The translations under genes and the position numbers were made by a program. DNA of 54,771 nucleotides from Schoenoplectus triqueter (lineage: Eukaryota; Streptophyta; Magnoliopsida; Poales; Cyperaceae): positions 1-54,771 of the forward strand of contig CAXKVV010001868.1 in the NCBI GenBank assembly GCA_964058805.1, written 5' to 3'. Shown here in pieces: positions 34,491 through 48,600 of the stretch. The notes below the pieces were generated by a model. It saw nothing but the letters and a program-made list of their open reading frames with translations, made no database searches and was not told where the DNA came from. Each line of letters begins with the position of its first letter. The stretch's first letter is position 1.

Positions 34491-37126
34491 ATGAGGTAAA
34501 GTTTCTCTTCTCACCTGTCTTGTGGACTCTCTAATTATCTAAAGATTTTTAAGCCTTTTACAAGTTTATGTTTTGTACCTAGCTCCTTAAGCTTTAAGAG
34601 GTATAGACGAATTTTAGGTCAGCATTTGGTCCTATTTGAAATTTGAACTTTTGCCCTGAGAATTGCCATCGTACCACCGGAGCTACTACCTCGTTGTTTG
34701 TTGTTTATATAAGAATTGTAATACCACGATTTTTGTTATCCTTCTGAAGTTCCAAATTCTTACCCTGAGGATTGCTATCGCACACAGAGCTCTTCCTCGT
34801 TTTTTTTGATATAAAATTCGTAATACCAAAATTGTGAAATGTTTGAGAATGTCCTATTTCAACGGCCATACTCAACTTTCTGTGTACTACACTCATGTAT
34901 TAACCTTACATAGTCTGATATGAATGTATGTTTACAGTAATATGTGTGTTTGTCGATGCTAGTTTAACTTCAGGACTGCATTAAGTTTGATGTTTAATTT
35001 CAAAGTAGTTAGCTCTTTTACATTTTGTACTGGCATGCAGTTCTTACCAAACAGTACCAGTTAATTTAGCTAATCTGAATCACTTGGCTTACCTAATTTA
35101 AGTCGCATTGGTGCAATCAAACCTAGTTGTCTGTATTTTCTTTTTCCAATTACTTCATTTACTCAAAGCATGTTTAAGTAAAATAATAGCCCCTGATTAG
35201 AGCTAATTTCAGCTTTTGTTGTTACTTGCAGTCGGCACCCAAGCACAAAGTGGGCCCAGCTTTCAGACAAAGTTTTCATCACCATTGAATTGCCAGATGC
35301 AAAAGACGTTAAGCTAAATTTACAACCTGACGGCCACTTCTCTTTTTCTGCCAAGAGTGGGGCTGACAATGTGCCATATGAGCTTGATCTTGAATTGTTT
35401 GACAAAGTCAAAGTCGATGTAAGTTGTGCACTTTAAAACTTGTAAAATGCATTTGCTTTCTTTGAATTATTCTAAACTTGAACAAATGCTGAGTTATTTT
35501 CGAACTTAGTTTTCAGTTTTAATCAATCCGTTTACTTCTTATAGTTTTGTCAGTACAATGTGTGTGCAGTATAAGCCTATGATGAAACCCAAGTGTGGGA
35601 TTCAGAGATTTTCATCTAAGTCCACCTATAACTTTTGCCGTCGTTGCATTTTCTTGAACTTCATGGATATGGATGCTTTGGTGTTTTGTAGGAGAGCAAA
35701 GCGGCTGTTGGATCAAGGAACATATGTTATTTAGTTGCCAAAGAAGAGAAGAATTGGTGGCCGCGCCTTTTGAAGCAGGCTGGACGGCCACCAGTTTTCC
35801 TTAAGGTTGATTGGGATAAATGGGTCGACGAAGATGAAGAAAAGGAGAATAAATGTCAGCTTCTTTTTCTTTTTATCTTAATTTTTCTGGTGTTAAGCTT
35901 TTATATGCTTTTTAGCACCTTTGACACCAATTGTTCATTTTTTTCACTATCTTTGAGGCAACAACAAAAGCTTCTGTCTTGTCCAGCCCTTACATACTAG
36001 GAGTTGCAACTTCCGTTGATACATATTTCATTGTATGTTGCAGCATTTGTTCTTGTGAGCAAGGGTGTTTGTTGTTACTCATTGGAGTGTAGTTAAAGAC
36101 TAAAAATAGAAAATTGTAGACATTTTGTGACAATAGCAATATCAATATCTCCTTTGCATAAATAATTAATATGAATAAGACATTGTTATTAAGTAATTTT
36201 TTTTTCAGTTGGTGATATGGATCTTGGCGGCATGGATTTCTCGGTAAGTACTTTCTTTCAGCTTGTTTGTAATTTTGAGTGATAATATAATCTAAAGAAG
36301 ACAACATTTAGAAGTGTTTATCCTATTATTCTTGTTTTCTTTTCAGAATCTAGGCATGGGTGGTCCCGATGAGATGGGCGATGATGAAGATGATGTGGCT
36401 GAATCTGCTCCTAAAGGTGAAAGATTAGTCAATTTTTAATCTTTATCTACCTGTCCTTTTTCCCCCTATTTATGGAAACTGGATATCAACTGTTACTTAA
36501 TTTTCAATCATATTTTAGATTAGTTGACAATGAGATGTCAAGGGCGGTCCCATCTAACTGTGTTCTAGCATTACTTTAGTGCGATGAGTCAAAACATCTA
36601 ATTCTGTGAAGTGTAGTTATATCAGTTTTGGAACTGTTGTAAAAGTTCTATTGACATCTGAAATGAGCATTAAACAAATAGTAATTAGAATAAATCTGAT
36701 TGTGTCAAGTACCCTGGTTTAGCATTCTGGTGGTACCAAAAATATGGATCTAGTGCGGTAGTTCTTTCAGTTTTTATATTTTTTCTGGATTGATGTTATG
36801 GTTTTGTGTTATAGTCATATGTAGTTGGTCTGATTTCAGCCATTGACTGATTCATGTTCATTCATATAGAGTTTAGTGCTGATTGTTATTGAGGTCTGGG
36901 GTTGTTAATGTTGGGGGTTCTTCAGAATAATAACACTTTTGGACTATTGCGTCCACGTGATTGATGTCTTAGGAGTTTTGGTTCATTTTGTAAGAGCGAA
37001 TTTAATCCATCTTGTATTAAAAATATGATTTGTGCTAATGTCACAATTGCAGAAGAGACATCAGGTTCTGGGGGGGAGAGTAAGGTGGAGGCACAGGCTG
37101 CTACTGATGCTGAAGCCAAAGCCTGA
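34491..37126 (+). CDS. p23: HSP90 co-chaperone p23
   Basis: A cytosolic/nuclear co-chaperone that binds the closed ATP state of HSP90. Exons: 34491-34495, 35232-35418, 35692-35854, 36209-36243, 36347-36416, 37053-37126 (534 nt, 177 aa), all GT-AG and in frame. Exon 1 has only five coding bases (ATG AG) and continues as SRHPSTKWAQ, the usual plant p23 N-terminus, which supports this start. Residues 1 to about 100 are the CS domain, with the p23 signature NWWPRLLK at 85-92. The tail is acidic and Gly/Met-rich (GDMDLGGMDFS, DDEDD) and ends EAKA. The Gly-rich repeat tail of long p23-1 forms is absent, so it resembles the short p23-2 type. The upstream neighbour on the opposite strand is over 6 kb away. 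Confidence 0.95.
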
Positions 37127-37430
37127 TTTATACCCATTTCCTGGAAAGCTCCGTCTCGAGTGTCTTGATTTGGCCAGAGGGATTTTACCTAGATTTTTCT
37201 TTGTAACCTAAGACCTTTGTAGATCATAGTTGTGAACTTGATTTTTTTCTACTTTTGTTTCCTGCTTTTAAGCACCTTGTAGAAAAGATTGCTGCATGAT
37301 AACAACACTTAAAAATAAGTTGATCTCTAATGGAAGTGCATCTTCGTTTTGCGGTTATGGTGATGAAAGAGTACTTGCAATACAGATAAAAAAATTGTAT
37401 CTTTACTAATATACACCTAGAAGCATACAC

Positions 37431-37814
37431 CTAGAAGCATAGAGCTCCTCCGTGTTCCTAACTCAAAAAATATATTTAAATATCTCTGAATTTTAATTTA
37501 TGTGTTTTAATAAAAAATTTATATTAAAATCTTATGGATTATAAAAAAATTATTTTTAAAGTTTTTTAAGTGTTTGTTTTAGATTTAAAATTGTTTATTT
37601 TTATATGCAAAGATTGATTATTTTATTATTATTTTAGGTTCATATTAAAAAATATATGAAATAGATACTTATGAAACTCCAAAAATAGTAAAATTTAGTA
37701 TACCTTAAGATCTTGATGTAAATAATTTATTGAGAGAGGAAAATTAAAATTTGGAGATGATTAGATATGTTTTTGAGTTAAGAGCACGGAGAGACTTAGT
37801 GCTCCTAGAAGCAT
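37431..37814. mobile_element. foldback MITE downstream of p23
   Basis: The left arm reads CTAGAAGCATAGAGCTCCTC then CGTGTTCCTAACTCAAAAA. The right arm is the inverted counterpart (TTTTTGAGTTAAGAGCACGG, then GTGCTCCTAGAAGCAT). Just outside, ACACCTAGAAGCAT occurs twice in tandem (37413-37440). It lies about 300 bp past the p23 stop, near its transcript end. Confidence 0.75.
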
Positions 37815-39232
37815 ATTAGTTTTACTCTCTTTTTATATATATTTAATATTGTAAAAATGTGATATTTGTGTTTAGTATTGTCTTTCTAAATTAAAACGAT
37901 AATATTAATATAAGTATATGATATTTGAGTTTAATATTGTAAAGTGTGGTCAACAATTCGATATTTGTATTAGATAACTTTTCATTAATACCATTTAATT
38001 GAGGGCAGAGTAACTTGCGGAACACTAAGATCATGTTCGACAAGATTTTATGGGATAAATTTTCTTACATGTTGTCATTGAATTTTAAATTCTACATTTT
38101 TAGACTGAATTTTAACATGTTTCTAAAATTAGTCACTCTTTTAATTTTTTTAATTAAAATTCTAATAATATCGACATGATATTCTACGTGGATTGTGTCA
38201 TATTGCCAATAAAAATTAGCAACACCAATAAATAACTAAATGAGATAAAAAAGAAGAAAATATTTTTTATCACTAGAAGTGCACCATTATGTACTCGATT
38301 TGAATAATATATTTTTATTATAGTCTAACCGTAAAAAATAGAGTCCACATAAGATGTGAGTGGTCTCAATGAATTGGGTAGGTAATCATTATTTTATTAT
38401 TTTTCATGATCTATTCTGACTTGATCTGAATAAAATAATTAAGTATATATTAATCTTTTTATGTCTAGTTAATATATAATTAATCTTAACTAATGTATAT
38501 ATAATCTTTAACTAGAATTAAATTACAAAATAAAATTTTGAGTCATTTTTGGTTGGATTGGATCATGTTTTGACACCCCTACCGGTACCGTTGAAATATT
38601 AGATGAAAAATATAACAAAAATGAAAACTAAATATATGTTAAAATTTAGGTACGAGAACTCCAGTTCTCCCTTTATTTCTTTTAAATTAACAAATTCCTC
38701 TGTACGCAACTCTCTACAGACAGGCTTTAATCTTTTCAGGAACCTGTCAGTTAACTGAAGTAAGTGATGACCTTTCACATTAAATGTGTATGACGCGAGT
38801 TCTTTTTTTCCCCCAGGGTTTATGAAAAAAATCAATCGTTTTGGCAATTTTGAAGCGAATACAAATGTCGTAGGAGATTTTGATGTGATAAATTGTAATG
38901 CGGTAACCATTTTTATTTTGATATTAGATTCCAGTAGGTATTGACTTGTGCTAGTTACAAATTAAGATATTGATGATGATAATAATAATTACAGGAGCAG
39001 CTTTTGAGCAAAATTGGATGCATCCTCCCCTTAATTTTACCCTAAAAATGATGTTTCAATATTACATTGACAAAAATATATCAAATGACAGGAGACACTT
39101 TTACAACAAATATTTAGATAATGGAATGAATATTTGTTTAATTTCAAAATATAGTTAGGTATTTGAGACCGGATACAATGCAGAAGGTTCTTGATCTTTT
39201 CCATCGATACAGAGGAAACATCCCAAAAACTG
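37815..39232. other. AT-rich intergenic stretch between convergent p23 and CAPZB genes
   Basis: No gene, RNA or clear repeat was recognised. A short minus-strand frame at 38599-38910 has no recognisable product and is not called. Confidence 0.6.
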
Positions 39233-39388
39233 CTCTCTTTCTAAGAAATACTCTGCTGCGCAGCATAGTGTAGCGCAAAATATAAATCGTTAGATCACTT
39301 TGAGATTCGTGCCGGCTTTAATTCATGAGTAGATCCATCGGTCCTCGTGCTGCGCAGAGCAGAGGATATGAATTAATTTCTAAGAGAG
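39233..39388. mobile_element. small foldback element 3' of CAPZB gene
   Basis: CTCTCTTTCTAAGAAATA with CTCTGCTGCGCAGCA at the left pairs with inverted TGCTGCGCAGAGCAGAGG and ATTTCTAAGAGAG at the right. It is about 155 bp in total and lies about 330 bp beyond the CAPZB stop codon, possibly within its 3' UTR. Confidence 0.6.
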
Positions 39389-39721
39389 TCGTCCAGCAAA
39401 AGATTCTATGTTCTCTTTCCATATCTAAACTATTTAATTGATTCTCTGACAAAGCCGTGCTCATCAGAACTTGGGAAATGCCCAATTCTCCAACAGGTGG
39501 TACTCCAACATATTGACATAGTGATATGGAGGGCTAGAAGTGAAGAAATAAACGTTACAATGAATAATTTAATAGCATTTCACAAGTGCCTCGAGAAAAC
39601 TATTTTTCTTGCACACAATTTTCTAACAAGAGGGCCACGGAGGTGTTAGTGTCTGGTCTAGTCTAGCCTAGCCTAAAATATTAGGGTTTTAATCGGCACA
39701 AAGCAAAGAACCCCATTAAAT

Positions 39722-42700
39722 CTAAATAGGTCTACTCTGGGGAAGGCAAATAGGGACTCCTTCAGGGGGCGGCCTTAATGTACAAACCATCTCTCTCGTC
39801 TTTCCAAAATAGACCTACATATGTGAATAATAAGTCGTCACTAACAAGGCATAAGAGGCAAAACAGGACACATTGGAGATGCACATGTTTATGAGCAAAG
39901 TTCCAATATGGAACAGCTAATGTGGTTAAAAAAAACGGGAAGGCTTACTTTTAGGTTGAAGTTGAACAGTGTCCAATCTCACCAGATATCCAGTACCCAA
40001 AATTCTATATGACGGTGTAGATATGAGTTTAGAGAGAGAGGGCAGACTCTGCCAAGGTTTCAAAAAAATGAGAGAAGGGAGAGGGTACCTGTTCGAGGGA
40101 GTTTCTAAGCTTGCTCTCCATATCTTCTATCATTCTTCCCATGTTACACAAATGACCCTCTGCCATTGAAAGATCCAAACTTATCTGAAGCATCAGGTAT
40201 ATTGCAAGTTGTTAGTAGTGATCAAACACCTCTTCTCAGCTTAAATTATATAACAGCTGTTGGTTCTATATACAGAAATGAAGACCACTAGTTTTGTAAT
40301 AAAACAAAATATGTTTCTGAAAATTTCACTCTATTTCCACAGTATTAATAGATGCAAGAAGAAGAGGCAAGAAGAAGCACCTTGCTGCATGCAAGTACTT
40401 GGAAGGACAAGTATAATATAATGATCGGAAACTGAATTTTGGCAAAACTAAGTTTGAAACTAAATTCCCAAAAAATTAAAGCTCAAAAGACTGCTTTAAG
40501 ACGGAGAAGCCCTGCACTGATAATTAACGCCAGCAAATCCTATTACATAACATCTTTAGTTGTTATCTGATGCTGAAGTATTCATATGTGGAAGCAATAA
40601 AGAAATTCAAATCCTGCTGAATTTTATTACATAATGGTCTGCTGGTATTCTGAATTCCTATTGTGAGCCCATTATGCTTCTTTCAATTTCACAAGTCTCA
40701 AAATACCTTTGCCAGGCAAGCAGCTTGAAATTTAAAAATACTTATTTCTTCTGTCATGTTCACTATGGCTGTTACACACTACCAATTGACATTGGTTAAT
40801 TTCATGTTGTTGTTTTTTTGTAATGAAAATGCCTTCATGTCCTAATGCATATTCGGTGCAATTTTCTTCAGAATGGATCATTTTAGTTGGCTCGATGGAT
40901 TAGACTGGCAATACAGGAAAAATATGGGAGCATTCGCTTGAACGTGCAGGCAAACCACAGCTTAAGCAAAAGTTAACCCCTTGTGTAATAATGCATTGGT
41001 TCGTAAACTCAGCATCACGCAAAACACCCAATACATTGTACAAAATAAGATCAAATGTTCCCTCAGATCAATTACTAAATACAACATTGAAAACATGTTG
41101 GTCATAATAAACTCAGTGGTATTTTATTTAGTATCGAACCTGTCTTCTAATGGATCCTGCCAGGTTGAAAGTGCCAGATGTGTTGTTTTCAGTGGCCAGT
41201 GATAGCATGATAGTGCTTGTGAGGCAATAATGAGCAGTTCCATCCTCCTCTGGACTCACCTACAGATACAAATGACAGAAAAAAACAAAATAAGAAAACA
41301 TAATTATATCGTTCAAAAATCAGGTCCTTTCAAGTTTCAATAAAAATGAAAATAATAGTTGCCTTTGGCTAAGATTTAGCCAGGATAACTAAGCAATAAT
41401 GTCCTTAGAATTTCTGAAAGAGAAATCAGTATCCTACAAAAGCAAAAAAAAAAGAAGCATTGAATGACCTACTATTACCACCAACCCCCCCCCCCCCTCC
41501 TCTTTTTAAAACCTTGACGCCATATAGTTTTCACTGAATAAAGCTTACATTACAGCCATCATTCCACATCCACAACATCATCTCAACATCTAAACAAACA
41601 ACAATACAACAAAGAGTGTGGCCCACAAATTTCTCTAGCACACTCTCTTTTCTTTAAACCTTGGCAGTGGCTGCCAAGTCTCTCTCTCTCTTCTTTTTTT
41701 TTTTTTGAAGAAAACAAGTTAATTTGAGTAAAGTAAACAAGTTTACCTCTATTACATGAATTGCATCCCAAGAGCCCTTTTGAAGGTTCCCTCTTTTCCC
41801 TTCTCCCGTATTTGATCCATCTATATTGCCATTTTCAATACCACGGAATTAGCATCCAAGTTTCACATACCATTGATTAGTACAGGAACAGTTTAATCAG
41901 CCCACATTAAAATATTTTCTTCTCTTTTGTGAAGGTGTTTCGCAATTTCGTCTTTCCACTTTTCATTTTTGGGTTTACTTGGTGCCCGTTATATACAAAT
42001 CTGATGCTATTTTTGTATTAAATAGAGAATAGTGAGCCTTCATGCCAGTTTGACACATGGTAATTCGACTGATGCATGATGGCTCATATTTCATTCTATA
42101 TCTGAGCCAATTCAATTGAAAGGGAAAACTGTTAAACTGAAATGCTTGCACTGAAATGAGCATCTGGTAAGAAGTTTGTATTTATAAAATCTGGATAACC
42201 TTTCTTTATTAAGAAGCAAGCGAAAAATCCATGATTGTCATTTTCCCATATATACACTGATGAAATGCCACCTTCATAGTACCTAAAACATTAAATAAGA
42301 GTTCATGTAAACAGATCAAAATTTTATTAACAAAAAGCAAAATCAGAGAAATATGTTGTCTTGTGTATTTAAACATCAAATCTGTCTGGTATTGTATGCA
42401 ATTACCAGCCTATGTTGGTACAGAATGGTTCAAAACTATAAAGTCATCAAAGTAGAATGCTGACAAGTAGAAAAAATGCCCTGAAATAAAAAGATTAACA
42501 CAACAATAATTTGTGAGGAAATGAAAACAAAAAGGTTACTATGGTTCTCAGTCTTCTTGGCTGTATGATTCAAGACCGGTATACTACTTGTACCAGGTAT
42601 GCATGCCTTGGTAAGGTAAAAACAAAATCTTCACTTGAAAGGATCAAGATAAATTACTGGTCACAGTAGATAGAGAAAATCTCATTTGCTTCAACCTCAA

Positions 42701-43931
42701 GTGTCCTAAGCTCCTCTGAGGGAAGAGGCCCATCTTCCAGAGGAGGGAAATATCTGTTTGACCATGGTGACCTACATATAATGACCCAGAATTCAGATAT
42801 TGCCTTTAACTGAGTAATTCAGGCATAACAGAGGTGAAATCAGTTTACACTTCATCAAGCAATCGAGGCATAACTGGGAGTATATAACCCCATCTTATTT
42901 GCACTTAAGTGATAATAAGAACGGCGGTTGATATTTGAAATTTGCAATAGTAGAACGTATCAAGGGATGTGAAAGACAACAATTTAATTGCAAGGGTGAC
43001 AGCTATCCTCACCGGTATGAGTCGGCATCTCGATTATATTCACAGAGTAAAAAGTCCTTCATGGAAGCTGTATCCACACTAACCTTCACAAGCAATGATG
43101 CAAAGCAACTCAAGTTATTACATTGAAAAAAAATCATCTGGATCAAGGAGGGAAATGGAAGATAATAGAAAAAAAAACTTTTGGCAAAACCTAAGAAACA
43201 TTAAAAATATCATATAAAACCATGAAAACTGAGAAACATCTCATGAGCTCCATCTGAAAGCATTGAAATAACATAATATGTATGTCTTCTACTTTCTATA
43301 TCCTCTTTATCTCCCCCCCACAAGTGAAGATATACTATAATACATTGATCAGGTTATTACTTTTAGTCCTTTCAAGTCAATATAGGAACACGTTCATGTC
43401 TTCCGGGGTATATGCGATATTAACTATGTTTTGACAGAGCTGGGCTCAGAAGTCAAGTTAAATCTCATATCAGCTCACACACATATGGTTTTGAATTTGC
43501 ATTATTCTAAAACCAAAAGTAACTCCAATTGATGCAATTGCATTTTTTTTCTAATTCTCTATCATTAAAATGTATAATAGAAGATATCAGTATTCTCAAG
43601 CAGTTAATCATCCATTTCTCACAACATTAAAAATCAACATTTCCCAAAAGCCAATTGTTATGTACGTCAGGTGTCATATTGAAGGAACATAATGCAAATG
43701 TTAAATTATCAGAGGCGTATATGCAATAATTCCTTTCGACAAACTAATAGTTGAAAAAATGAAACCAATAGAAAAAATCAAGGAGCTGAATAGGATGATG
43801 ACCTGGAGGGGTAGATCAACTTGAGAGAGGAGATCGGCGGAATAATGAGGAAGGAGGGAGAGGAGAGCGGAGAGAGCTGTCTCGCTCTTCTTCGGAGATA
43901 TTCGCCTCATGAGATCCAAGGCTGCCTCCAT
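39722..43931 (-). CDS. CPB: F-actin capping protein subunit beta
   Basis: The beta subunit of the heterodimer that caps the barbed ends of actin filaments and binds phosphatidic acid in plants. Exons: 43803-43931, 43013-43083, 42658-42771, 42200-42282, 41747-41820, 41140-41259, 40089-40184, 39722-39814 (780 nt, 259 aa), all in frame. The whole length matches the CAPZB family: N-terminal [20 protein letters not shown], the [18 protein letters not shown] block, [12 protein letters not shown], the [11 protein letters not shown] segment, and the C-terminal [20 protein letters not shown], which includes the actin-binding tentacle. Differences from the usual plant form are short: KDFLLCEYN after a Ser/Asp/Thr-rich segment and a longer [12 protein letters not shown] tail. 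The length is normal for plants (about 256 aa). Confidence 0.95.
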
Positions 43932-45657
43932 CTCACCTCTCCTTCTCTCCCCACTTCCTTTCGTTTCCTTTCGTTCTCCGTTGGGGATGGAGAAAGAGAC
44001 AGAAGGGAGAAGTGGTGGAACTTCAGCGGCTTTAGTAGTCGGGAGACGCTGATCCTATTTCTTTTTATTTATTTTGTTCGGAACTTCTTTCTGGTAGTAG
44101 CACTTTATTAAATCACCTTATAAAGTTTACTAAATTACGCCGAAGAACTATCAATAAATTAGTATCCGTCTGAGGCTGTCCCTCTTCTGTCGGGAAAAGC
44201 CAAAAAGGTCGAACTTCAAAATCCTTTACTTTTCTGGACAAGAGTCGAAAAGCCAGTTATTTGTCAGGAGAGACGCTAATCCTTTACTTTTCTTGTTTTA
44301 CCTGTTTGACAACGAAATCGGATGTATGTGGAATTGTGGATAGGTTCAGGTCAGGCCCCGGACCAGCGGGGTTGAAAAATTGGTGAACGATTAAACGTTG
44401 ATCACCGCCAGTTACTTCGGAATGGAAGCATCCATTACTCATATTGCACCATGCTGTTTTGTCTACTTCGAAATAATAAAAAAAAACGGAAACCAAATTC
44501 TACGGGTCACAGATTTTGTCTGTTGATTGTTTTTATCCGCATTTTCTAAAAGAAAAAAAATCTTAAAGAGTCCAACTCTCTTTTTTTTTTCAAATTTAAC
44601 AGCTATAGTAATGTATACTTATCAGCTATATAGTAAATGTTTAAAATTTAATAGCGAGCACAATTAGTGAATTGTACAAAAACCGTTTAGTTGAAGTCTC
44701 CAAGAGTGGGCCCTCTTTTTTCTTTTTCTTCTTTAATGTTTTTACGTGTTCAGACAGCATAAAGGATGTGAAAGTATCCATAATAAATCACAATATCTAA
44801 CTATCTAAGGATTACAATTGGAGTAATGGGTCTGTTGGACCCAGCCAAAGAGGCAGGAAAGAGGAGGCTTTCAAACTTGTTCCCTGCCTAACAAACGCAG
44901 GAGACCAAATTCACTTCAACCGCCACCAGAAAATTTGATATATGTCAGAAAGTCTAATGCTGGGGCGGAGCACTTTCGGGTAGATGCACTGTAATGGATG
45001 GGCAGGATGGGTATACAAAAGCCGAAGCATATCTTTCAATATTTGCTAAAGAAGATGAATCTCTAGTAGAAGGAACATGAATCTTATTTGCAATTTTATG
45101 ATAATCACCATTTACAGTTAGCATTAAGAAACATTGACAAAAAGTACATCCAATTGTAATCCATGTTTCACTGGTTAAATTTGAAAAAGACATTTAACAA
45201 GCTGGGTAACGTCTTAAGCTGCTTCGTGCTCAAGATACTTTGAATAGTTAATGGAATTCATGTGATGTGCTCAAAAATTGTAAGTTCAACGAATAGTAAA
45301 CGTCAGGATTATTTGACAAAAGAATCAATTGCCATCACAAGTTACTTCTGTTAATTTTTTTTTGGATTGGGTGATTCTGATGTACATCCAACAATCAACA
45401 AAATTCGATGGAGCAATGCTTTCTTAGTAGGGCGAAACATTATTTCAAATGATTGAAGTCACTAGGTAATATCACGAATAGAAAAAAAAAATCAAGTCAT
45501 CATTTTAAATTACCTGCCCTGGACATGCTTGCTAATTTACACAACTCACGAATCAACACACACAAATATAACAACTAACAAAAAGTATTCTTCAAACACA
45601 AGGGGTTATGTGTGAATTAGCACTCTATGAACTTGAAATCTTCACCAAAGAAGCATT
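43932..45657. other. intergenic region between CAPZB and SRA1
   Basis: Contains the CAPZB promoter and 5' UTR on its left and the SRA1/PIR 3' UTR on its right (both genes on the minus strand). No further gene or clear repeat was recognised. Confidence 0.6.
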
Positions 45658-48600
45658 TCAGGAGGTTCTCTGAGGCAATGTTTCAAAAGCTGAAACAGTA
45701 TTAGCAAATTTAATCCGATGAAGAGGAGCACCACTTTGCTTAATGGCACAAGCAACCTTGTCTTCAAGAGGACAGCGAGCCCTCAGTATGGAAAACACAT
45801 AATTGTTCAGCCTCCTCGCTTTTCTCATAGCTTCTAATAGTTTCTCATATCCCTTCAAAACAAAAGAGAGAAGAAAAGTTCCTTTAGCCCTTCCGATCAA
45901 CATATTTATTCAATATATTGCTCTAAGATTGCATATAAGATTACAGCTAGGAAAATTGTGTCATCATACCAGCTGAAATAACTGATAAGCAAAACTATTT
46001 TACTTTATTTACAAATAAAACAGAATGAACAAGAAAATAAGGGAAGTTCTAATGGTGCATTTGTCCTGTTAATTGAATGTTTTATTTGGTAGTTTGTGGA
46101 AATAGACCCTTACTTGCGAGAAACTAGAGCCCTTGGTCCGATCACCTGTAAGAGAAACTGTGACATTTTCCACTTCAGCTACGTTGAGGAATTGGTAAGA
46201 GAAATCAAATAGCTCAAAGTGCTGCTGCTGCCCTAGCAAGTACATTATAGTACAGCTAGCCCATGCCACAGAATCACCCAAGGAGTTGTACTTTCTTGAT
46301 GGATCCAGAACAGTCTCCTCCAAATAAACCTAACAAATGTAAATGATTTGTCAGAAAAATAAGGAAAAGATGAAAAAAAAAATTGTTTATGTATTAAATA
46401 ACAGCAAACTTAAAAGTCACAAAGAATGGATACTTAACAAATTGAAGGCCACTAAAAACCCGATGGAAGTCCTTTGAAGTAGTGATGTCAATAAACCCTG
46501 TTTTTGGAGGTGCACTCCACTTGCTATAATGTTTATCAAGGGCAGCACTAGTAAAAGCAAGTGCATACTCTAACACGCTACCTGAGTTCATATTTGATTT
46601 GTATAAAAGACCTGTAAACAAATACCTTGGTTAAGAATTAAGATAACAAAACTGAAATATATTAACAAACTTTTGACTCTGGGAGTGCTTAAAATAAAGA
46701 AGTCATTCCACTCCCCTTGATGGAAGGTTAAAGGCAACATGAATTAGAATAACAAACCCTTTTTAGAGTAAATCAGACCAATGGTTAATGTCACTTGTTT
46801 CTCTTTTCAGTCCCTAGGATTCTAAGACTTACAAATTTATTATCTTCCTTCTATAATAGTGGCTCTTCAGATTAAGACTCCCTTGTAATCCTCAGACATT
46901 ATGATTATACTGGATTTACTTTCACATCATTGCTATCTCGGATTTTAGGGTTACAGGAGCTTAAATTTGCATCCTGAAGGGGTGAAAATGGGAAATCCAT
47001 AGAGCATTTGGGTAACTTTGATAACTGCTTCACGTTTAACATTAGCATGTTCACTTACTTGCAGCTTCAGCTTGCTTTGACATCACTAGAAAGGATGATG
47101 GATTTGCAAATGCAGGATTTGATACAACTGCATTGGCAGCTGAGTTTAACAAAATAGTGAGGGGAGTGTGGCCAGTATAGGCCAGTTTAATCTGGCCGTC
47201 ATTTCCAGGTACAGCACCTAGCCATGTTGCAGTTTGCATAAATTGTGCTGTATCCAGCTCTCTCTGTTGCAGAAAAGACGATAATTAATCAAGGCAATTC
47301 ATCATGCACCCTCAGTCCGAAAACATTAAATATACCCTCCAAAGTATTGTATTTCACATATTGCTCAAACTACCCCTAGTGCGCGCGCGCATGTGTGTGT
47401 GTCAGAGAGAGGGAGAGAGCACTTGGCAGCCGCTCAAAAGTTCCACCGTTCAAGAGCGAAAGGGGATGGGTTCGTATAGATGAGTTCCAGCAAGACAGTT
47501 TTGTTTTCCATGAGGATACATGGCATTCTGGGGTGAAATTTTCCCACGGTTCAAATTAAATGCTATAATAAATAAAGCCACAGAAAAGATAATATGAAGG
47601 TGATCTCACCAATGCAATGTCAAGGAGACTGATCCAGTATAAAGCATTTCCTATTTCCTTGAGATCATGAAGGACTTCTGTTCTCAGCTCTGCCTTCTCT
47701 TCCCAAGTCAATATTTCATTAATGAACTTTTGGCAACCTACAATAGAATACACTTTTAATCTTCTCCGTAGCAAAACCCTAAAATCTATTATGATGCCTG
47801 ATGCCTAGCTAGTTGAAACAGTAAGTACCGAGGCTGTTCATATCTTTACCAACCAACACTACATACTGGTACATAATTGCTATTTTTCTTCTTACATTCA
47901 CCAAAAATATGCTCATCTCACCTGCAACACCACCATCAAATGGAAGTAGTCCAATAGCTTTTGGTAGTGCTTCTTGTAGTCCAGAGATTTTTGGCACCAT
48001 TGTCGTTATCTGAAGATATTACATCATCCATCAGACTAAACCTAACATGTTCTGCTAACTAAGATTATTAAAATGATGAACATACAAATTTATGACTTCC
48101 AAGTTCCAAATAATACCTTAGTAGACATGTGATCAAGCAAGGCGCGCAAAATCCCAGGTAATGATCTTGACCCTACAACTTTAATAACTGCAATCATGTG
48201 AGGGAGACCAAAAAAATCACGGTGAAGTCCAGCAATGCTTTGGTACGCCATGTTTAAATCCTACAAAACAAAACTAATTATGTAACGGCAAGTCAGCAGC
48301 TCAAGTCAAAACTGAAAAAGTTAAAAGGAGAAAATGTTACCTGAGAGCCACAATAAAAGTAAGGTTTCTCAGAAGAAAGGTTTGTCCTTTGAGAAGATTG
48401 ATGAGTTCCTCTTAAAGATCGAACAAATCGTTGTGTAGTATTACACAGGACAAAATTAGGCAAAAAATCATTTTGCATCTCATTACATATCTGAAAAAAA
48501 AAATACTAGTTGAGGACTGAACATCAAAAAGAAGAGCAAGCATATCTAGCCTCAATTAAGCATAATTCATTGAACAAATACTACAATATGAACCACTAGA

